Assembly (NCBI RefSeq): GCF_029714425.1
Contig: NZ_CP121668.1
Location: forward strand, 2,687,501-2,751,500
DNA from: Bradyrhizobium sp. CB2312
GTDB lineage: Bacteria; Pseudomonadota; Alphaproteobacteria; Rhizobiales; Xanthobacteraceae
Direction of reading: 5' to 3'
Length of the DNA: 64,000 nucleotides
A model generated the notes under the pieces. It saw nothing but the letters and a program-made list of their open reading frames with translations, was not told the DNA's origin and searched no databases. Positions 37,501-45,543 of the stretch are shown here, one piece after another. Both the position numbers and the translations under genes were made by a program. The stretch's first letter is position 1; each line of letters starts with the position of its first letter.

Positions 37501-39666
37501 ACGGTTGAGTTGATTGACGATATCGAAGATCGCCGTCTCGCGCTGCTCGGGTGGCGTGCGTGCCACCAGGAGCCGGCCGATTCGCAAGTGCGACGCAGGC
37601 CTCTCGGACTCGGGAATAAGTGCGTAGGCGGCTTCTTGCACCCGGTCGTGCACGAACCTGCAGTGCCGGTCCTGAAGCTCGACCAGCTCGAGCCGCACCG
37701 CGCCGATGAGATTCAGCTGGACCTGCTGTTCCGATATGCCCAGCATCAATGACAGAGTCGGGATCTCGGCGCTGTTGCCGAGGCATGCAAGCGTCTGCAA
37801 GGCCATCCGCGTTTCGTCGGCCAGGCGGCCTAGCTTGCGGATCATCAAGTCGACGACGTTTTCGGTATAGCCTTTGGCATTGATGCGCTCCAGGTCCCAC
37901 CGCCATTGGCTCATTTCGTGATCGAAGGCCAACAACTCTTCTTCCGAGAGTGCATGCAGGAACTGAATCAGGAAGAATGGATTACCGCCCGTCTTCTCAT
38001 GGACCAGCTGCGCCAATGGCGCGGCGCGCGCTGCCTCGGAGCGAAGCGCATCCACGATGAAACGCTCGGCGTCGGTGCCATTGAGGGAGGTCAGGCTGAG
38101 TGTCCGGACGAGCGCGCCCGAATCGTGAATTGTGGCGAGCTTGTGCCTCAGCGGATGGTCGGCACCGATCTCATTGCTGCGATAGGCGCCGATCAGCAAG
38201 AGATGTCGCAGGTCCGATCGGGTCAGCAGCTCCTCAAGCAGATCGAGTGTCGCAGCGTCCAGCCACTGTAAATCGTCGAGGAAGAGCACAAGTGGCCGGT
38301 CCGGTCGGGCGAAGACGCCGATGAAGCGCTGCAAAACGAGATGGAATCGTCGCCGAGCGTCTTGCGGCGAAGCCTCCGGGACCGGCGGTTGATCGCCGAT
38401 GACCAGTTTCAATTCAGGAACCAGATCGACCATCAGCTGGCCGTTGGGTGTCAATGCTTCGCAGATGGTGTCGCGCCACGCTGCGAGTTCGGTGTCGTCC
38501 TTCGCAAGGAGGCGACGGACGATGTTTTGAAAGGCCTGCGCGAGCGTCGCATAGGGGATGTCGCGCTTGTACTGATCGAACTTGCCCGAGGCGAAGAGAC
38601 CGCCGAGCGGCACCAGGGCTCTGTGCAATTCGTGGACGACGGCGGACTTGCCGATACCGGCATAGCCCGAGATTAAGACGAGCTCGGGCGTTCCACTGCG
38701 GGCGACGCGGTCGAACGAGGCGAGCAAGGCCTCGATCTCGTGTTCCCTACCGTATAGACGTTCGGGAATCAGGAGGCGGTCCGGTCGGTCCGCTTCGCCC
38801 GGCGTGAAGCCGTCGATCCGCCCTCGCGCCTGCCATTCGGCAAGGCAGTGCGCGAGGTCGCTCTTGAGGCCGGCTGCGGTCTGGTAGCGGTCCTCGGTCG
38901 TCTTGGCGAGGAGCTTCATGATGATCGCCGACACGGCATCGGGCACATCATCGAGCCGTTCGGCGGGCGGAATGGCTCGTCTCGCGATGTGGCTGTACAC
39001 CCATTCCATCGGATTGGCCGCGGTGAACGGCAGTGCGCCCGTGAGCATCCGGTAGAACGTCACGCCGAGCGCGTACAGATCGCTGCGGGAATCGACGGAC
39101 CGGTTCATGCGGCCGGTTTGCTCGGGGGCCATGTAGGCCAGCGTGCCTGCGATGGTCTCCGGTGGTTCGACTTGCTGTCGCTCGCGCGGCAGGCGAGATG
39201 CGAGGCCGAATCCGGTGATCCTGATCTCGTCGGCTCCGGTCACCAGAAGATTTGCCGGTTTCAAGTCCTTGTGAATCAGACCCCGCCGATGAAGCTGGTC
39301 GACGGCGGTGGTGATGGCGAGAGCCAATCGCAAAAAGCGATCCAGCTTCATCGGCGTGCCGAGCTGCCGCTCGAGCGGCTCGCTGCAGGGATCTTCCAAT
39401 ATCAGAGCGGCTCGACCGCTATCGCGGATCAGCTCCAGTGGCGGTACGGCCCAGGACCGGTCGAGTTCGTCGCGCAAGGCGTATTCATGGGCGAGCCGGT
39501 CGAGGAGTGCCGCCGGCGGATGTTCCGCTGCAGCCCTTACAACGAGGACACTGTCGACGGTTCCATCGGGGCCCCGGCGCAATTCGCGGCAAAAAATGCG
39601 CTCGCCGTCGTCCCATAGAAGTTCGAGATCGGCATCTCGCGTGGGGATCGGCGAGGACAAATTCAT
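34501..39666 (-). CDS. giant pseudokinase / AAA ATPase / GAF histidine kinase (about 1721 aa)
   Basis: This is a paralogue of the protein at 24841-30330 with the same layout minus the PAS domain. The kinase-like region keeps HKDLKPAN (Asp134) but DFG is TGFG (151-154) and the strand-3 Lys appears to be Arg or absent, so phosphotransfer is doubtful. The AAA part has Walker A GYAGIGKS (334-341) and Walker B LVLFLDDLQWLD. A GAF domain follows a long helical region, then a histidine kinase with His1503 in IAHEVNQPNTAI, N-box NLILNAIEAM, DSGPGL and GLGVGLSI. I start it at ATG 39666 (MNLSSPIPTR); an extension to 39771 lacks family similarity. A DUF417 gene and the receiver/sigma pair lie just upstream. 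Confidence 0.9.
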   Translation of the reverse strand: MNLSSPIPTRDADLELLWDDGERIFCRELRRGPDGTVDSVLVVRAAAEHPPAALLDRLAHEYALRDELDRSWAVPPLELIRDSGRAALILEDPCSEPLERQLGTPMKLDRFLRLALAITTAVDQLHRRGLIHKDLKPANLLVTGADEIRITGFGLASRLPRERQQVEPPETIAGTLAYMAPEQTGRMNRSVDSRSDLYALGVTFYRMLTGALPFTAANPMEWVYSHIARRAIPPAERLDDVPDAVSAIIMKLLAKTTEDRYQTAAGLKSDLAHCLAEWQARGRIDGFTPGEADRPDRLLIPERLYGREHEIEALLASFDRVARSGTPELVLISGYAGIGKSAVVHELHRALVPLGGLFASGKFDQYKRDIPYATLAQAFQNIVRRLLAKDDTELAAWRDTICEALTPNGQLMVDLVPELKLVIGDQPPVPEASPQDARRRFHLVLQRFIGVFARPDRPLVLFLDDLQWLDAATLDLLEELLTRSDLRHLLLIGAYRSNEIGADHPLRHKLATIHDSGALVRTLSLTSLNGTDAERFIVDALRSEAARAAPLAQLVHEKTGGNPFFLIQFLHALSEEELLAFDHEMSQWRWDLERINAKGYTENVVDLMIRKLGRLADETRMALQTLACLGNSAEIPTLSLMLGISEQQVQLNLIGAVRLELVELQDRHCRFVHDRVQEAAYALIPESERPASHLRIGRLLVARTPPEQRETAIFDIVNQLNRGLPLVGSPGEREQIAELNLIAGQRAKASSAYSSALSYLSIGTGLLSADCWARRHDLAFTLQMNRATCEFLTGEPAVANDRLAALAARAANSLEQAAVACLRMDVYTTLGQSSRAVDVGLGYLRQLGVHWSPNPTEAEARREYDLIWSGIGERSIEDLVKLPLMSDPASLATMDVLTKLLPPALFTDMNLLSLTICRAVNLGLEWGHSDGSCVAYVQLGMVAGLQFGDYKSGFRFGELGYELVEQRGMARYQAATYLIFGAHVVPWTRHFRAARDLLRRAFESAHRSGDLTYAAYSCSNLNGNLFQAGDPLVEVLSEAETGLAFVRKMGFGFIEDIIAAQRGLFRTLRGLTPRFGSFDDEQFDEQQIEEHFAANPNLWRAECIYWILKLRARFFAGEHASAVDILSKLQRRRWTPLTPAEAASYHFYSALSIAALPETISGGHRRIDAVTAHYRQLRAWAENCPDNFEHCAALVGAEIARLAGCDSDAMRLYEHAVRSARANGLVAEEGLAYELAANFYAARDYDAFADIADIYRRNARDAYARWGADGKVRQIDDMYPHLAENAPVLSPAHTIGAPIEHLDLAAALKVSEAVSGEIVLEKLIDVLMRTTIEHAGAERGLLILQRDAELRIRAEAATEGVLINVELCDRPISQMEIPESLVLYAARTHERVILDDAAESGAFGGDRYIQLKSARSILVIPLTKQGSLVALLYLENNLAKAVFTPAKVALLKFLASEAATSLDNARLYRELQEREQRYREAQMELAHANRVAVMGQLTASIAHEVNQPNTAIIASAQAALSWLNHRPPALEQARRALTRTIENGIRSSEVIGRIRDLIKKSPPQRDSLALNNVIGHVIELTHAEAARNDVSIRADFADCLPKVLGDRVELQQVTLNLILNAIEAMSGTTEGKRELLIQTARADADSILVSIADSGPGLSAEGHARLFEPFYTTKPGGLGVGLSICRSIIVAHGGRLWVTTNEPRGAVFQFTVPIDEGFAAD

Positions 39667-40066
39667 CTGCCGGACTCCGGAGGCGGCCGGCCGCCTCGTG
39701 GAGAAGACCCGCCAAGCGTCCAATCGCCCCCTCATCACCCTACTCTCCGGAAAAGTCCCCGACAACGGCAACCACCAGAGCTAACCTGCCAGCTTCACGC
39801 TGGTCGCTTTTCTGGTCTCCAATATTCGAGGATGCTGCCGCAAGCGTTACAGGCAGATTTGAATTTGATCGGGAACTCTGAGTGACGAACAACCTGACTG
39901 AAGTTCAGGGCCGTCAGCTCGAACGCGGTGGAGTTGGAAATACGTCGAAAGGTGGTTCGGCGTGGACAGCGTCAATGTCTATAAACCCGCGCCGCAAACC
40001 TATGCTCACGTCGAGAATGAGCTAGGAGCCCGTCCGTCGCAGCTCTGCATGATCGCCTGCCACGCG
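39667..40066. other. intergenic, probable kinase promoter region
   Basis: About 400 bases between the second giant kinase and the DUF417 copy 2 gene, both leftward. No supported gene is seen. The region near 39780-39880 is less GC-rich and may contain the kinase promoter. Confidence 0.35.
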
Positions 40067-40594
40067 CTACTGCATCGCTTCCTGCCGGACAATCCCGTTC
40101 TGAGCCGGGGACACTTCGGCCGCTGCCCGGACGATGTCCTGCTTGAGCAGATAGACCGAAGCCGCAAGCAGCACGACGTCCTTCATGAGGAAGAGGAACG
40201 GCAACGTGGCCGCGGGAAAGCCGCCTGCCGGCGCAGCCCAGGCATCGGGGAAAAACGGAATGATCGTGACGGTAGCGACATAGGTCGCGCATGAACCCAG
40301 TGATCCCAGGATGGCCAGTTTTCGGTTCCAGAAACCGAGCAGAAGAAGCAATCCAAACAGCAATTCCGCAGAGCCCAGGAAGTAGGCCGCGCCGCGCACG
40401 CCAAACACCGGATACAGCCAGAAGATCAGAGGCCCGTGGCTGATGAACGGAATCAACGCATGCGCCTCGTAGTCGAACCATTTCTGGCAACTGAAGACGA
40501 AGAAGATCACGATCATCGCCACACGTGTGGCATGGTAGTCAAGATCGCCCCTGACAAGATCTAGCTCGGACAGTTTCTTTATGAGATGGTCCAT
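40067..40594 (-). CDS. DUF417/YkgB (RclC-like) membrane protein, copy 2
   Basis: This 175-residue paralogue of the other two DUF417 proteins starts MDHLIKKLSELDLVRGDLDYH and contains IVIFFVFSCQKWFDYEAHAL, then NGPLIFWLYPVFG-type text (here SHGPLIFWLYPVFGVRGAAY), and ATVTIIPFFPDAW. It is the closest of the three to the E. coli type in its N-terminus and carries an extra C-terminal tail. The open frame continues upstream to 41083, but that part has no similarity to the family. It is divergent from the receiver/sigma pair, with the bipartite element between them. Confidence 0.87.
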   Translation of the reverse strand: MDHLIKKLSELDLVRGDLDYHATRVAMIVIFFVFSCQKWFDYEAHALIPFISHGPLIFWLYPVFGVRGAAYFLGSAELLFGLLLLLGFWNRKLAILGSLGSCATYVATVTIIPFFPDAWAAPAGGFPAATLPFLFLMKDVVLLAASVYLLKQDIVRAAAEVSPAQNGIVRQEAMQ

Positions 40595-41124
40595 CTGATG
40601 TCGTCTCACATGAGATCGCGGATTGGAGTCAGGGGTGGCGTCGTTGTTGATCGTCACCTGAACGGTAGCCGAACTTCGAAGGGCGCGCTGTGCGCGGGTT
40701 ATCGCGCGTTTCTCAAAATTGCGCTGTTGGCCGCGAGCAACCGGCATCCGCGTGACCTGACCTCGCTTGCGTTCTGTCGTCTGCGAACGACGTCGTGAGA
40801 CGAAGGGAAGTTTTGCTGCTGCGTGTCCGTGTCGCCCCGGGCTGCTCGTGTTGCCGCCGCGAACCCATACCAAAGTATGGGTTCGTGCATCACAATCGTG
40901 AGATTGTAGGGGGCACTTGCCGAACGCATGCTCCGGGCTCATCTGCGCAACCAATCCTGGCGCAGCTACTGGACTTTCCTCATTGGGGGAGACCAAACAT
41001 GCGCCTCTCGCGAAAAAGCATGGAGCGTTACGGTCGCTTCGTCGGACGGCGTGCGTCCTGCGCGCCGGTCGACCTCGTTGCAATCGCGTTTCGATGATGG
41101 TTGCGCCTTGCGAGGGTAAGTCAG
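40595..41124. other. 530-base regulatory gap between DUF417 and receiver/sigma genes
   Basis: No gene is supported here. It contains the bipartite element at 40860-40907 and probably promoters for both divergent units. Confidence 0.4.
40860..40907 (+). promoter_or_regulatory. bipartite palindromic element, copy 1
   Basis: CGAACCCATAC (40860-40870) and GTATGGGTTCG (40875-40885) form a perfect 11-bp inverted repeat with spacer CAAA. Nine bases after the inner GTATGGG comes CACAATCGTGAGATTGT (40891-40907), itself the palindrome ACAATC-GTGA-GATTGT. A near-identical pair with the same spacing occurs at 46221-46264, so this is a conserved regulatory unit. Confidence 0.75.
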
Positions 41125-41490
41125 GTGAAGGTCCCTTTCGTAGGAGTCGTCGATGACGACGAGGCCCTGTGCCTGTCTTTGGTGGATCTGATGCGATCGA
41201 TCGGCTACCGCTCCGAGCCGTTTGACAGGGCCGAAGCGCTGCTGAGCTACGTTGATCGGTTCAGCTTCGACTGCATCATCGCCGACGTTCACATGCCCGG
41301 AATGGGTGGGCTCAACCTCGTTCGCAAGCTCCAAGAGCAGAAGGTCGGAGCGCCGGTGATTCTCATTACCGCGCTTCCTCACAAGCAGCTGGATGCGGAC
41401 GCGGCATCGATCGGCGCATTCTGCCTTCTCAGGAAGCCGTTCGAAACAAGCGCGCTGCTTGAGTGTCTCGACAGGAGCCTTCGGCGATGA
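41125..41490 (+). CDS. receiver-only response regulator
   Basis: This is a single CheY-like receiver domain of 121 residues without an output domain. It has the acidic pocket VVDDDEA, phospho-acceptor Asp54 in IIADVHMPGMGG, the Thr in LITALP and the Lys in LRKPFE. It resembles the N-terminal half of FixJ-type regulators. I place the start at GTG 41125 behind GAGGGTAAG; TTG 41101 is possible. It overlaps the sigma-factor gene (ATGA), which suggests stoichiometric production. Its partner kinase may be one of the nearby giant kinases. Confidence 0.85.
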   Translation: MKVPFVGVVDDDEALCLSLVDLMRSIGYRSEPFDRAEALLSYVDRFSFDCIIADVHMPGMGGLNLVRKLQEQKVGAPVILITALPHKQLDADAASIGAFCLLRKPFETSALLECLDRSLRR

Positions 41491-42146
41491 AAGCGCTCTC
41501 GGGAGACGAGACCACGTCCTCCACGGCAACGCAATCCTTTGGCGGAGACGAACTGCAGCGTCCACCCTCACGGGAGGATGGGGCTCCGTCGCGACCCGAT
41601 CGCGGGAAAACGGCCCGCTGGGAGAGATGGAACGATTGCTCGGAGCGATGGGGCCGGCTCATGCTTGCTGCGCGAGGAGGGGATGAAGCCGCATATGAGC
41701 AGTTGCTTCGGGAACTGGATCTCTGGCTTCGTGCCTACTATGCGCGCCGGCTTCCATATCCGGCCGCCGACGATGCGCGGCAAGAGGTGCTTCTGGCCAT
41801 TCATGCCAAACGCCACACCTTCGCGCCGTCGAAGCCCTTTGGCGCCTGGGTTACGGCTATTGCCCGCTACAAATGGGTCGATCGCGTTCGCGATGCATCG
41901 CGCTACAGTGCACTCTCGCTCGACGACGAAATCGCAGTCGAGGATCACGAAGGTGCCGCCATCAGCGCTGCTGCGCTGGACCAGTTGCTCGGTCGGCTCA
42001 AGCCTGCACAAGAGAGCGTGATCCGTCTCGTGAAGCTCAATGGTCTTAGCATCGCGCGAGCGTCCGGCGCGACTGGCCAGTCAGCGGCCTTGGTCAAGAT
42101 CAATATCCACCGCGGGCTGAAGAAATTGGCGATGTTGGTTTCCTGA
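41487..42146 (+). CDS. ECF-type sigma factor
   Basis: The 219-residue product has a polar, poorly conserved lead of about 55 residues, then a sigma-2 domain (MLAARGGDEAAYEQLLREL, DDARQEVLLAIHAKRHTF, PFGAWVTAIARYKWVDRVRD) and sigma-4 (RLKPAQESVIRLVKLNGLSIA, ALVKINIHRGLKKL). An internal ATG at 41660 would give a normal-sized ECF protein, so the true start is uncertain. No NrsF or other anti-sigma gene follows, unusual for this subfamily. Its start overlaps the receiver-only gene, so phosphorelay control may replace an anti-sigma. Confidence 0.85.
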   Translation: MKALSGDETTSSTATQSFGGDELQRPPSREDGAPSRPDRGKTARWERWNDCSERWGRLMLAARGGDEAAYEQLLRELDLWLRAYYARRLPYPAADDARQEVLLAIHAKRHTFAPSKPFGAWVTAIARYKWVDRVRDASRYSALSLDDEIAVEDHEGAAISAAALDQLLGRLKPAQESVIRLVKLNGLSIARASGATGQSAALVKINIHRGLKKLAMLVS

Positions 42147-42355
42147 CGTGATTGCGACCGCGGCCCCGAGGCCGTGCAAGACGTCGTTCCGGAGCGAAGA
42201 CCCGCGCAAGCGGCACCTTGGGTCGCACCGAAGGCGCAGCCGGAAACATTCCGACAATATCGCCTCAATCGGCGCAATCCACGAACAGCGAGGTGCGCGT
42301 AGATCCTGCATACTCAGCGTGTCTTCTCGGCAATCAACTGCGTTGAGGCGCGCCC

Positions 42356-42610
42356 ATGCCACTCCGTTCATCCCTCATCTTGAGCTTCGCCGCCATTCCC
42401 CTCACTGCCCTGGCGGATCCTCTCCCCACGCCGTCACCGAAGGCGCCGAGCGCCGCTGAAAGCGTGCAAGTGCAGCCGCGTGGCGATGCATTCATGCCGA
42501 ATTCGCTTGCCGAGGATGCGTTACAGAAGCGCATTACGGACTTCAACCGTAAGCAGGAAGGCCTGGATGCGGATCTCGACAGGAAGCTGAGAATCTGCCG
42601 CGGATGCTGA
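42356..42610 (+). CDS. small exported protein (84 aa)
   Basis: The N-terminus MPLRSSLILSFAAIPLTALA is a good signal peptide with cleavage likely after ALA. The mature part is about 64 residues, polar, with a Pro-rich start and ending KRITDFNRKQEGLDADLD then RKLRICRGC, giving two Cys in its last four residues. No known domain is recognised. It lies between the ECF sigma gene and the third DUF417 gene, and could be a target of that sigma factor. Confidence 0.7.
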   Translation: MPLRSSLILSFAAIPLTALADPLPTPSPKAPSAAESVQVQPRGDAFMPNSLAEDALQKRITDFNRKQEGLDADLDRKLRICRGC

Positions 42611-42805
42611 TCGAGTCCGGGTTCAGCAAGCAGCAATGGGTCTGCGCATGAAGCACACTGTCGTCGAACCGTTTCGCGGCGGAAGCGGGCGCGCAGGTCG
42701 ATCTCGACTTCGCGTCCGATGGTCTTGTCTGCCGACTTCTACTCGATCTCGGCCAGACGCCGACCACGCAGGGGGCTGTTAGTCAAAATCGGAAGGATCT
42801 ACACA

Positions 42806-43321
42806 ATGAGTACATCGACGGGCGTACCGCGGAAATCGTTCGCAAGCACACTGCCGATATCGGAGTTGCTTGCGGGAGATCTGGATTATCACATTGTCCG
42901 GTCGTCGATGGTGATCCTGTTCTTCTTCTTCGGGTATCAGAAATGGTGGGCGTACGAGGCGGATCGTCTGGAGCCCTTCATCAGCAACGGTCCCCTGATC
43001 TGGTGGCTCTACCCCGCCTTCGGCCATCAAGGTGCCAGTTGGTTTCTCGGTGTCTCCGAATGGACCTTTGGTGCTTTGATATTCGCGGGTTTCTGGAGCA
43101 AGCGCCTCGGTATTCTGGGCGCCCTTGGATCTACCGGGACCTTTATCGCGACAGTCACGATCATTCCGTTCATGCCGGATGGTTGGGACGCGTCAGCCGG
43201 AGGCTTTCCGGCGATGACGGGCAACGTTCCGTTCCTGATGAAGGATGTCGTACTGCTTGCGGTCTCGTTGTATCTTCTGAAGCAGGACGCGGCGCGTGTC
43301 CTGAAGCGACTTGAGGCTTGA
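42806..43321 (+). CDS. DUF417/YkgB (RclC-like) membrane protein, copy 3
   Basis: This 171-residue, four-helix membrane protein is clearly paralogous to copies 1 and 2. Landmarks are DLDYHIVRSSMVILFFFFGY, then NGPLIWWLYPAFGHQGASW, FGALIFAGFWSKRLG and ATVTIIPFMPDGWD. It is closest to copy 1. The start ATG 42806 follows GGAAGGA. It lies downstream of the small exported protein on the same strand, so both may be transcribed from the sigma-factor promoter region. Confidence 0.88.
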   Translation: MSTSTGVPRKSFASTLPISELLAGDLDYHIVRSSMVILFFFFGYQKWWAYEADRLEPFISNGPLIWWLYPAFGHQGASWFLGVSEWTFGALIFAGFWSKRLGILGALGSTGTFIATVTIIPFMPDGWDASAGGFPAMTGNVPFLMKDVVLLAVSLYLLKQDAARVLKRLEA

Positions 43322-43867
43322 GATACACGGCCGGACAGACGCAGATCATGGCCAGCGCGAACATGGGATGCTACAACGAGACGGCCGCCGCGGCGACGAA
43401 GCCGAGCAGGGTGGCCAAGAATCCATGCGCATGCGTATCTTCATGCGCGCCTGGCCGGGGATCTCCTCAATCGCCGGCCGTTCGACGACCTCCCGGCACG
43501 GCAACAGATAGGTCGCGTTCACCAGGGCGAAATATGACGGCGTAGACGGTGCCGATGCAGACCTGCGTCGCAGCGGTCTCGACGTTCCGATTGGGGCCGA
43601 ACAGCCGACGATCCGCAGGGCGCAAAGCCGCCCTTCTGCACTTTCGTGGATATTCGGAGCAACGGTCGGATTGGTTACACCTGCTTCGAAAAAAATGTGG
43701 TGCGATGATGTGCGGGGAAGTGTCTGTTGCGGGTTCGTGAACCGTGGCTCCCCGCAGCCAAACTTGGCAACGTTCGCAAGTCCCGTTACATGTTGCGGCG
43801 TACTGACGCGCTCTCGTCCCAATCCCTCGACGTATAAGCCGCGGGGTGAGCGTCGAGACGTCTGGAT
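43322..43867. other. 545-base gap with possible decayed membrane-protein fragment
   Basis: No intact gene is supported. On the minus strand a short stretch reads HGFLATLLGFVAAAAVSL followed by a stop, and another frame gives YFALVNATYLLPCREVV. Both look like scraps of a membrane protein too short to identify. The histidine-kinase promoter must lie near the right end. Confidence 0.3.
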
Positions 43868-45541
43868 ATGATGGTCACGACGAGACTTCTCGGTATGAGG
43901 CTTGATAACGGGACGCACGAACTGGATCTGGTCGCCAAGGCCTTTCAGGCCATTTCGAGAGAAATCAGCTATCAGGGATTGGCCAAGGCTCTCCTCACGG
44001 AGGCGCTGAGTTATTCCGGCGCTAGTCGGGGGGCGATCTTGCTTAGCGGGCAAAGAGAGTTGCTTGCCAAGGCCGATGCGAGCTTCCCGCGCGAGAGGGC
44101 GAACTTTCTTGCCTCCTTCCCGCAGAATGCCGAATTTCGCTTGCCGAGCGACCTTGCCGAGGAGGTGCTCGATCGAAAGCAAACGGTCGTGAGGCAAGCC
44201 GACGCAGAAAGCTCGGCACTGATCGACCCCGCGAACCCGCCGTTCGGAAAGATAGCCCAGCTGTGCCTGCCGTTGATTCACCAGAACTGGGCGATTGGTG
44301 TTCTCTATCTCGAAGCGGATGGAGACGCGGATGTCTTCACGCCGCGGTGCGTCTGGGTGATATCCATGCTTGCCAATCAGGCCGCCGTCTCATTTGAATC
44401 CGTCCGCCTGTTCGAGGCGCTGCGCGAGACCAATATGTGGATGGTCAGAGGTCAGCAGATCGGGGGGATGGGCAGCTATCGTTGGAATACGCGGACCATG
44501 CTCTCGCGTGGATCGCGAGAATGTTACCGCATTTTTGACATCGACCTGGACGTAAACCCCGTGCCCTTCGAGGTGTTCAGGAGCCGGGTCCACCCCGAGG
44601 ATTATCCCGCGCTGGAGCAGGCGCTCGCCGAGGCGATCAGCACGAAGTCGCCATTCACCCATGAGTACCGCGTGGTCCATCGGGACGGCAAGAAGTTACA
44701 TGTCGTGGCCGTCGGACAATTCGATGAGGGGCCCACGGGAGACCTCGAGTTGGAAGGCATCATCACGGATGTCTCGCAACGGAAGGCGGCGGAGCAGGCT
44801 CTCGCCGACGCGCGAAATGAGCTGTCGCGGGCGACGGGTCTGACGTCCCTTGGCGAACTTGCCGGCTCGATCATTCACGAGATCGATCAACCGCTGACGG
44901 GGATGATCATGAGCGCTGAAGCTTGCCTCCGGTGGCTCACCAGGAATCCCGTTCAAGCCGCGGAAGCCCGGAAGTCGGTCGCGCGCATCATCAAGCAGGC
45001 ACGTCGCGCCGCGGAGGTTGTGACCGGGGTCAGGTCTCTGGTACGGGGCACGCAGGTTCATTTTGCCGAGTTCGACATCAACGAGGCGGTTGCGGAGGTT
45101 CTGCTTCTGTCGAAAAGGGAAATCGAGCGAGCCGGTGTGATCGTCCGTACCGACTTCGATCGATCATCGCCTCGTGTCGAAGCGGACCGTGTTCAGGTCC
45201 AGCAGGTCGCTCTCAACCTTGTGCGCAACGCGATTGAGGCCATGGCCGGGGTCGAGGAGGGGAACCGCATTTTGGCCCTCTCTTCCGAGGTCGCCGATGG
45301 TATGATTTCCGTGGCAATTGCGGATACGGGGGGTGGCATTAGCCCGGCTGATAGAGAGCGGGTCTTCGAGACGCTGTATACGACAAAGGGGGCGGGGCTC
45401 GGACTGGGACTGTCGATCTGCCGCAAGATAGTGAAACTCCACGGAGGACAGCTATGGGTGGAAGAAAACGGGAGGTGCGGAGCGAGGTTCACCTTCGCTC
45501 TCCCGCTTCGCCAGGCGGTTCAGATTTCGGAAAGCCGGTAG
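43868..45541 (+). CDS. GAF-PAS histidine kinase
   Basis: This 557-residue cytoplasmic sensor kinase has an N-terminal GAF domain (about 15-190, with GASRGAILLSGQ and IGVLYLEADGDAD), a PAS domain (about 195-315, with RVHPEDYPALEQAL and EYRVVHRDGKKLHV), and a HisKA/HATPase core with His337 in SIIHEIDQPLTGM, N-box NLVRNAIEAM, DTGGGI and GLGLGLSI. It looks like the C-terminal third of the giant kinases, with the same HExxQP H-box. Two ATGs at 43868 and 43871 could both serve, and ATG 43895 is also possible. It is followed after two bases by a FixJ-type regulator, its obvious partner. Confidence 0.9.
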   Translation: MMVTTRLLGMRLDNGTHELDLVAKAFQAISREISYQGLAKALLTEALSYSGASRGAILLSGQRELLAKADASFPRERANFLASFPQNAEFRLPSDLAEEVLDRKQTVVRQADAESSALIDPANPPFGKIAQLCLPLIHQNWAIGVLYLEADGDADVFTPRCVWVISMLANQAAVSFESVRLFEALRETNMWMVRGQQIGGMGSYRWNTRTMLSRGSRECYRIFDIDLDVNPVPFEVFRSRVHPEDYPALEQALAEAISTKSPFTHEYRVVHRDGKKLHVVAVGQFDEGPTGDLELEGIITDVSQRKAAEQALADARNELSRATGLTSLGELAGSIIHEIDQPLTGMIMSAEACLRWLTRNPVQAAEARKSVARIIKQARRAAEVVTGVRSLVRGTQVHFAEFDINEAVAEVLLLSKREIERAGVIVRTDFDRSSPRVEADRVQVQQVALNLVRNAIEAMAGVEEGNRILALSSEVADGMISVAIADTGGGISPADRERVFETLYTTKGAGLGLGLSICRKIVKLHGGQLWVEENGRCGARFTFALPLRQAVQISESR

Positions 45542-45543
45542 AC

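Noticed and set aside
42130..42459. Plus-strand ORF after the ECF sigma gene as an anti-sigma factor
   Set aside because: The product is Arg- and Ser-rich with no membrane helices or zinc motif, unlike NrsF or ZAS anti-sigma proteins.
43346..44281. Minus-strand 311-codon frame before the histidine kinase
   Set aside because: More than half is antisense to the GAF domain. Only its last 60 residues look protein-like, too little to annotate.
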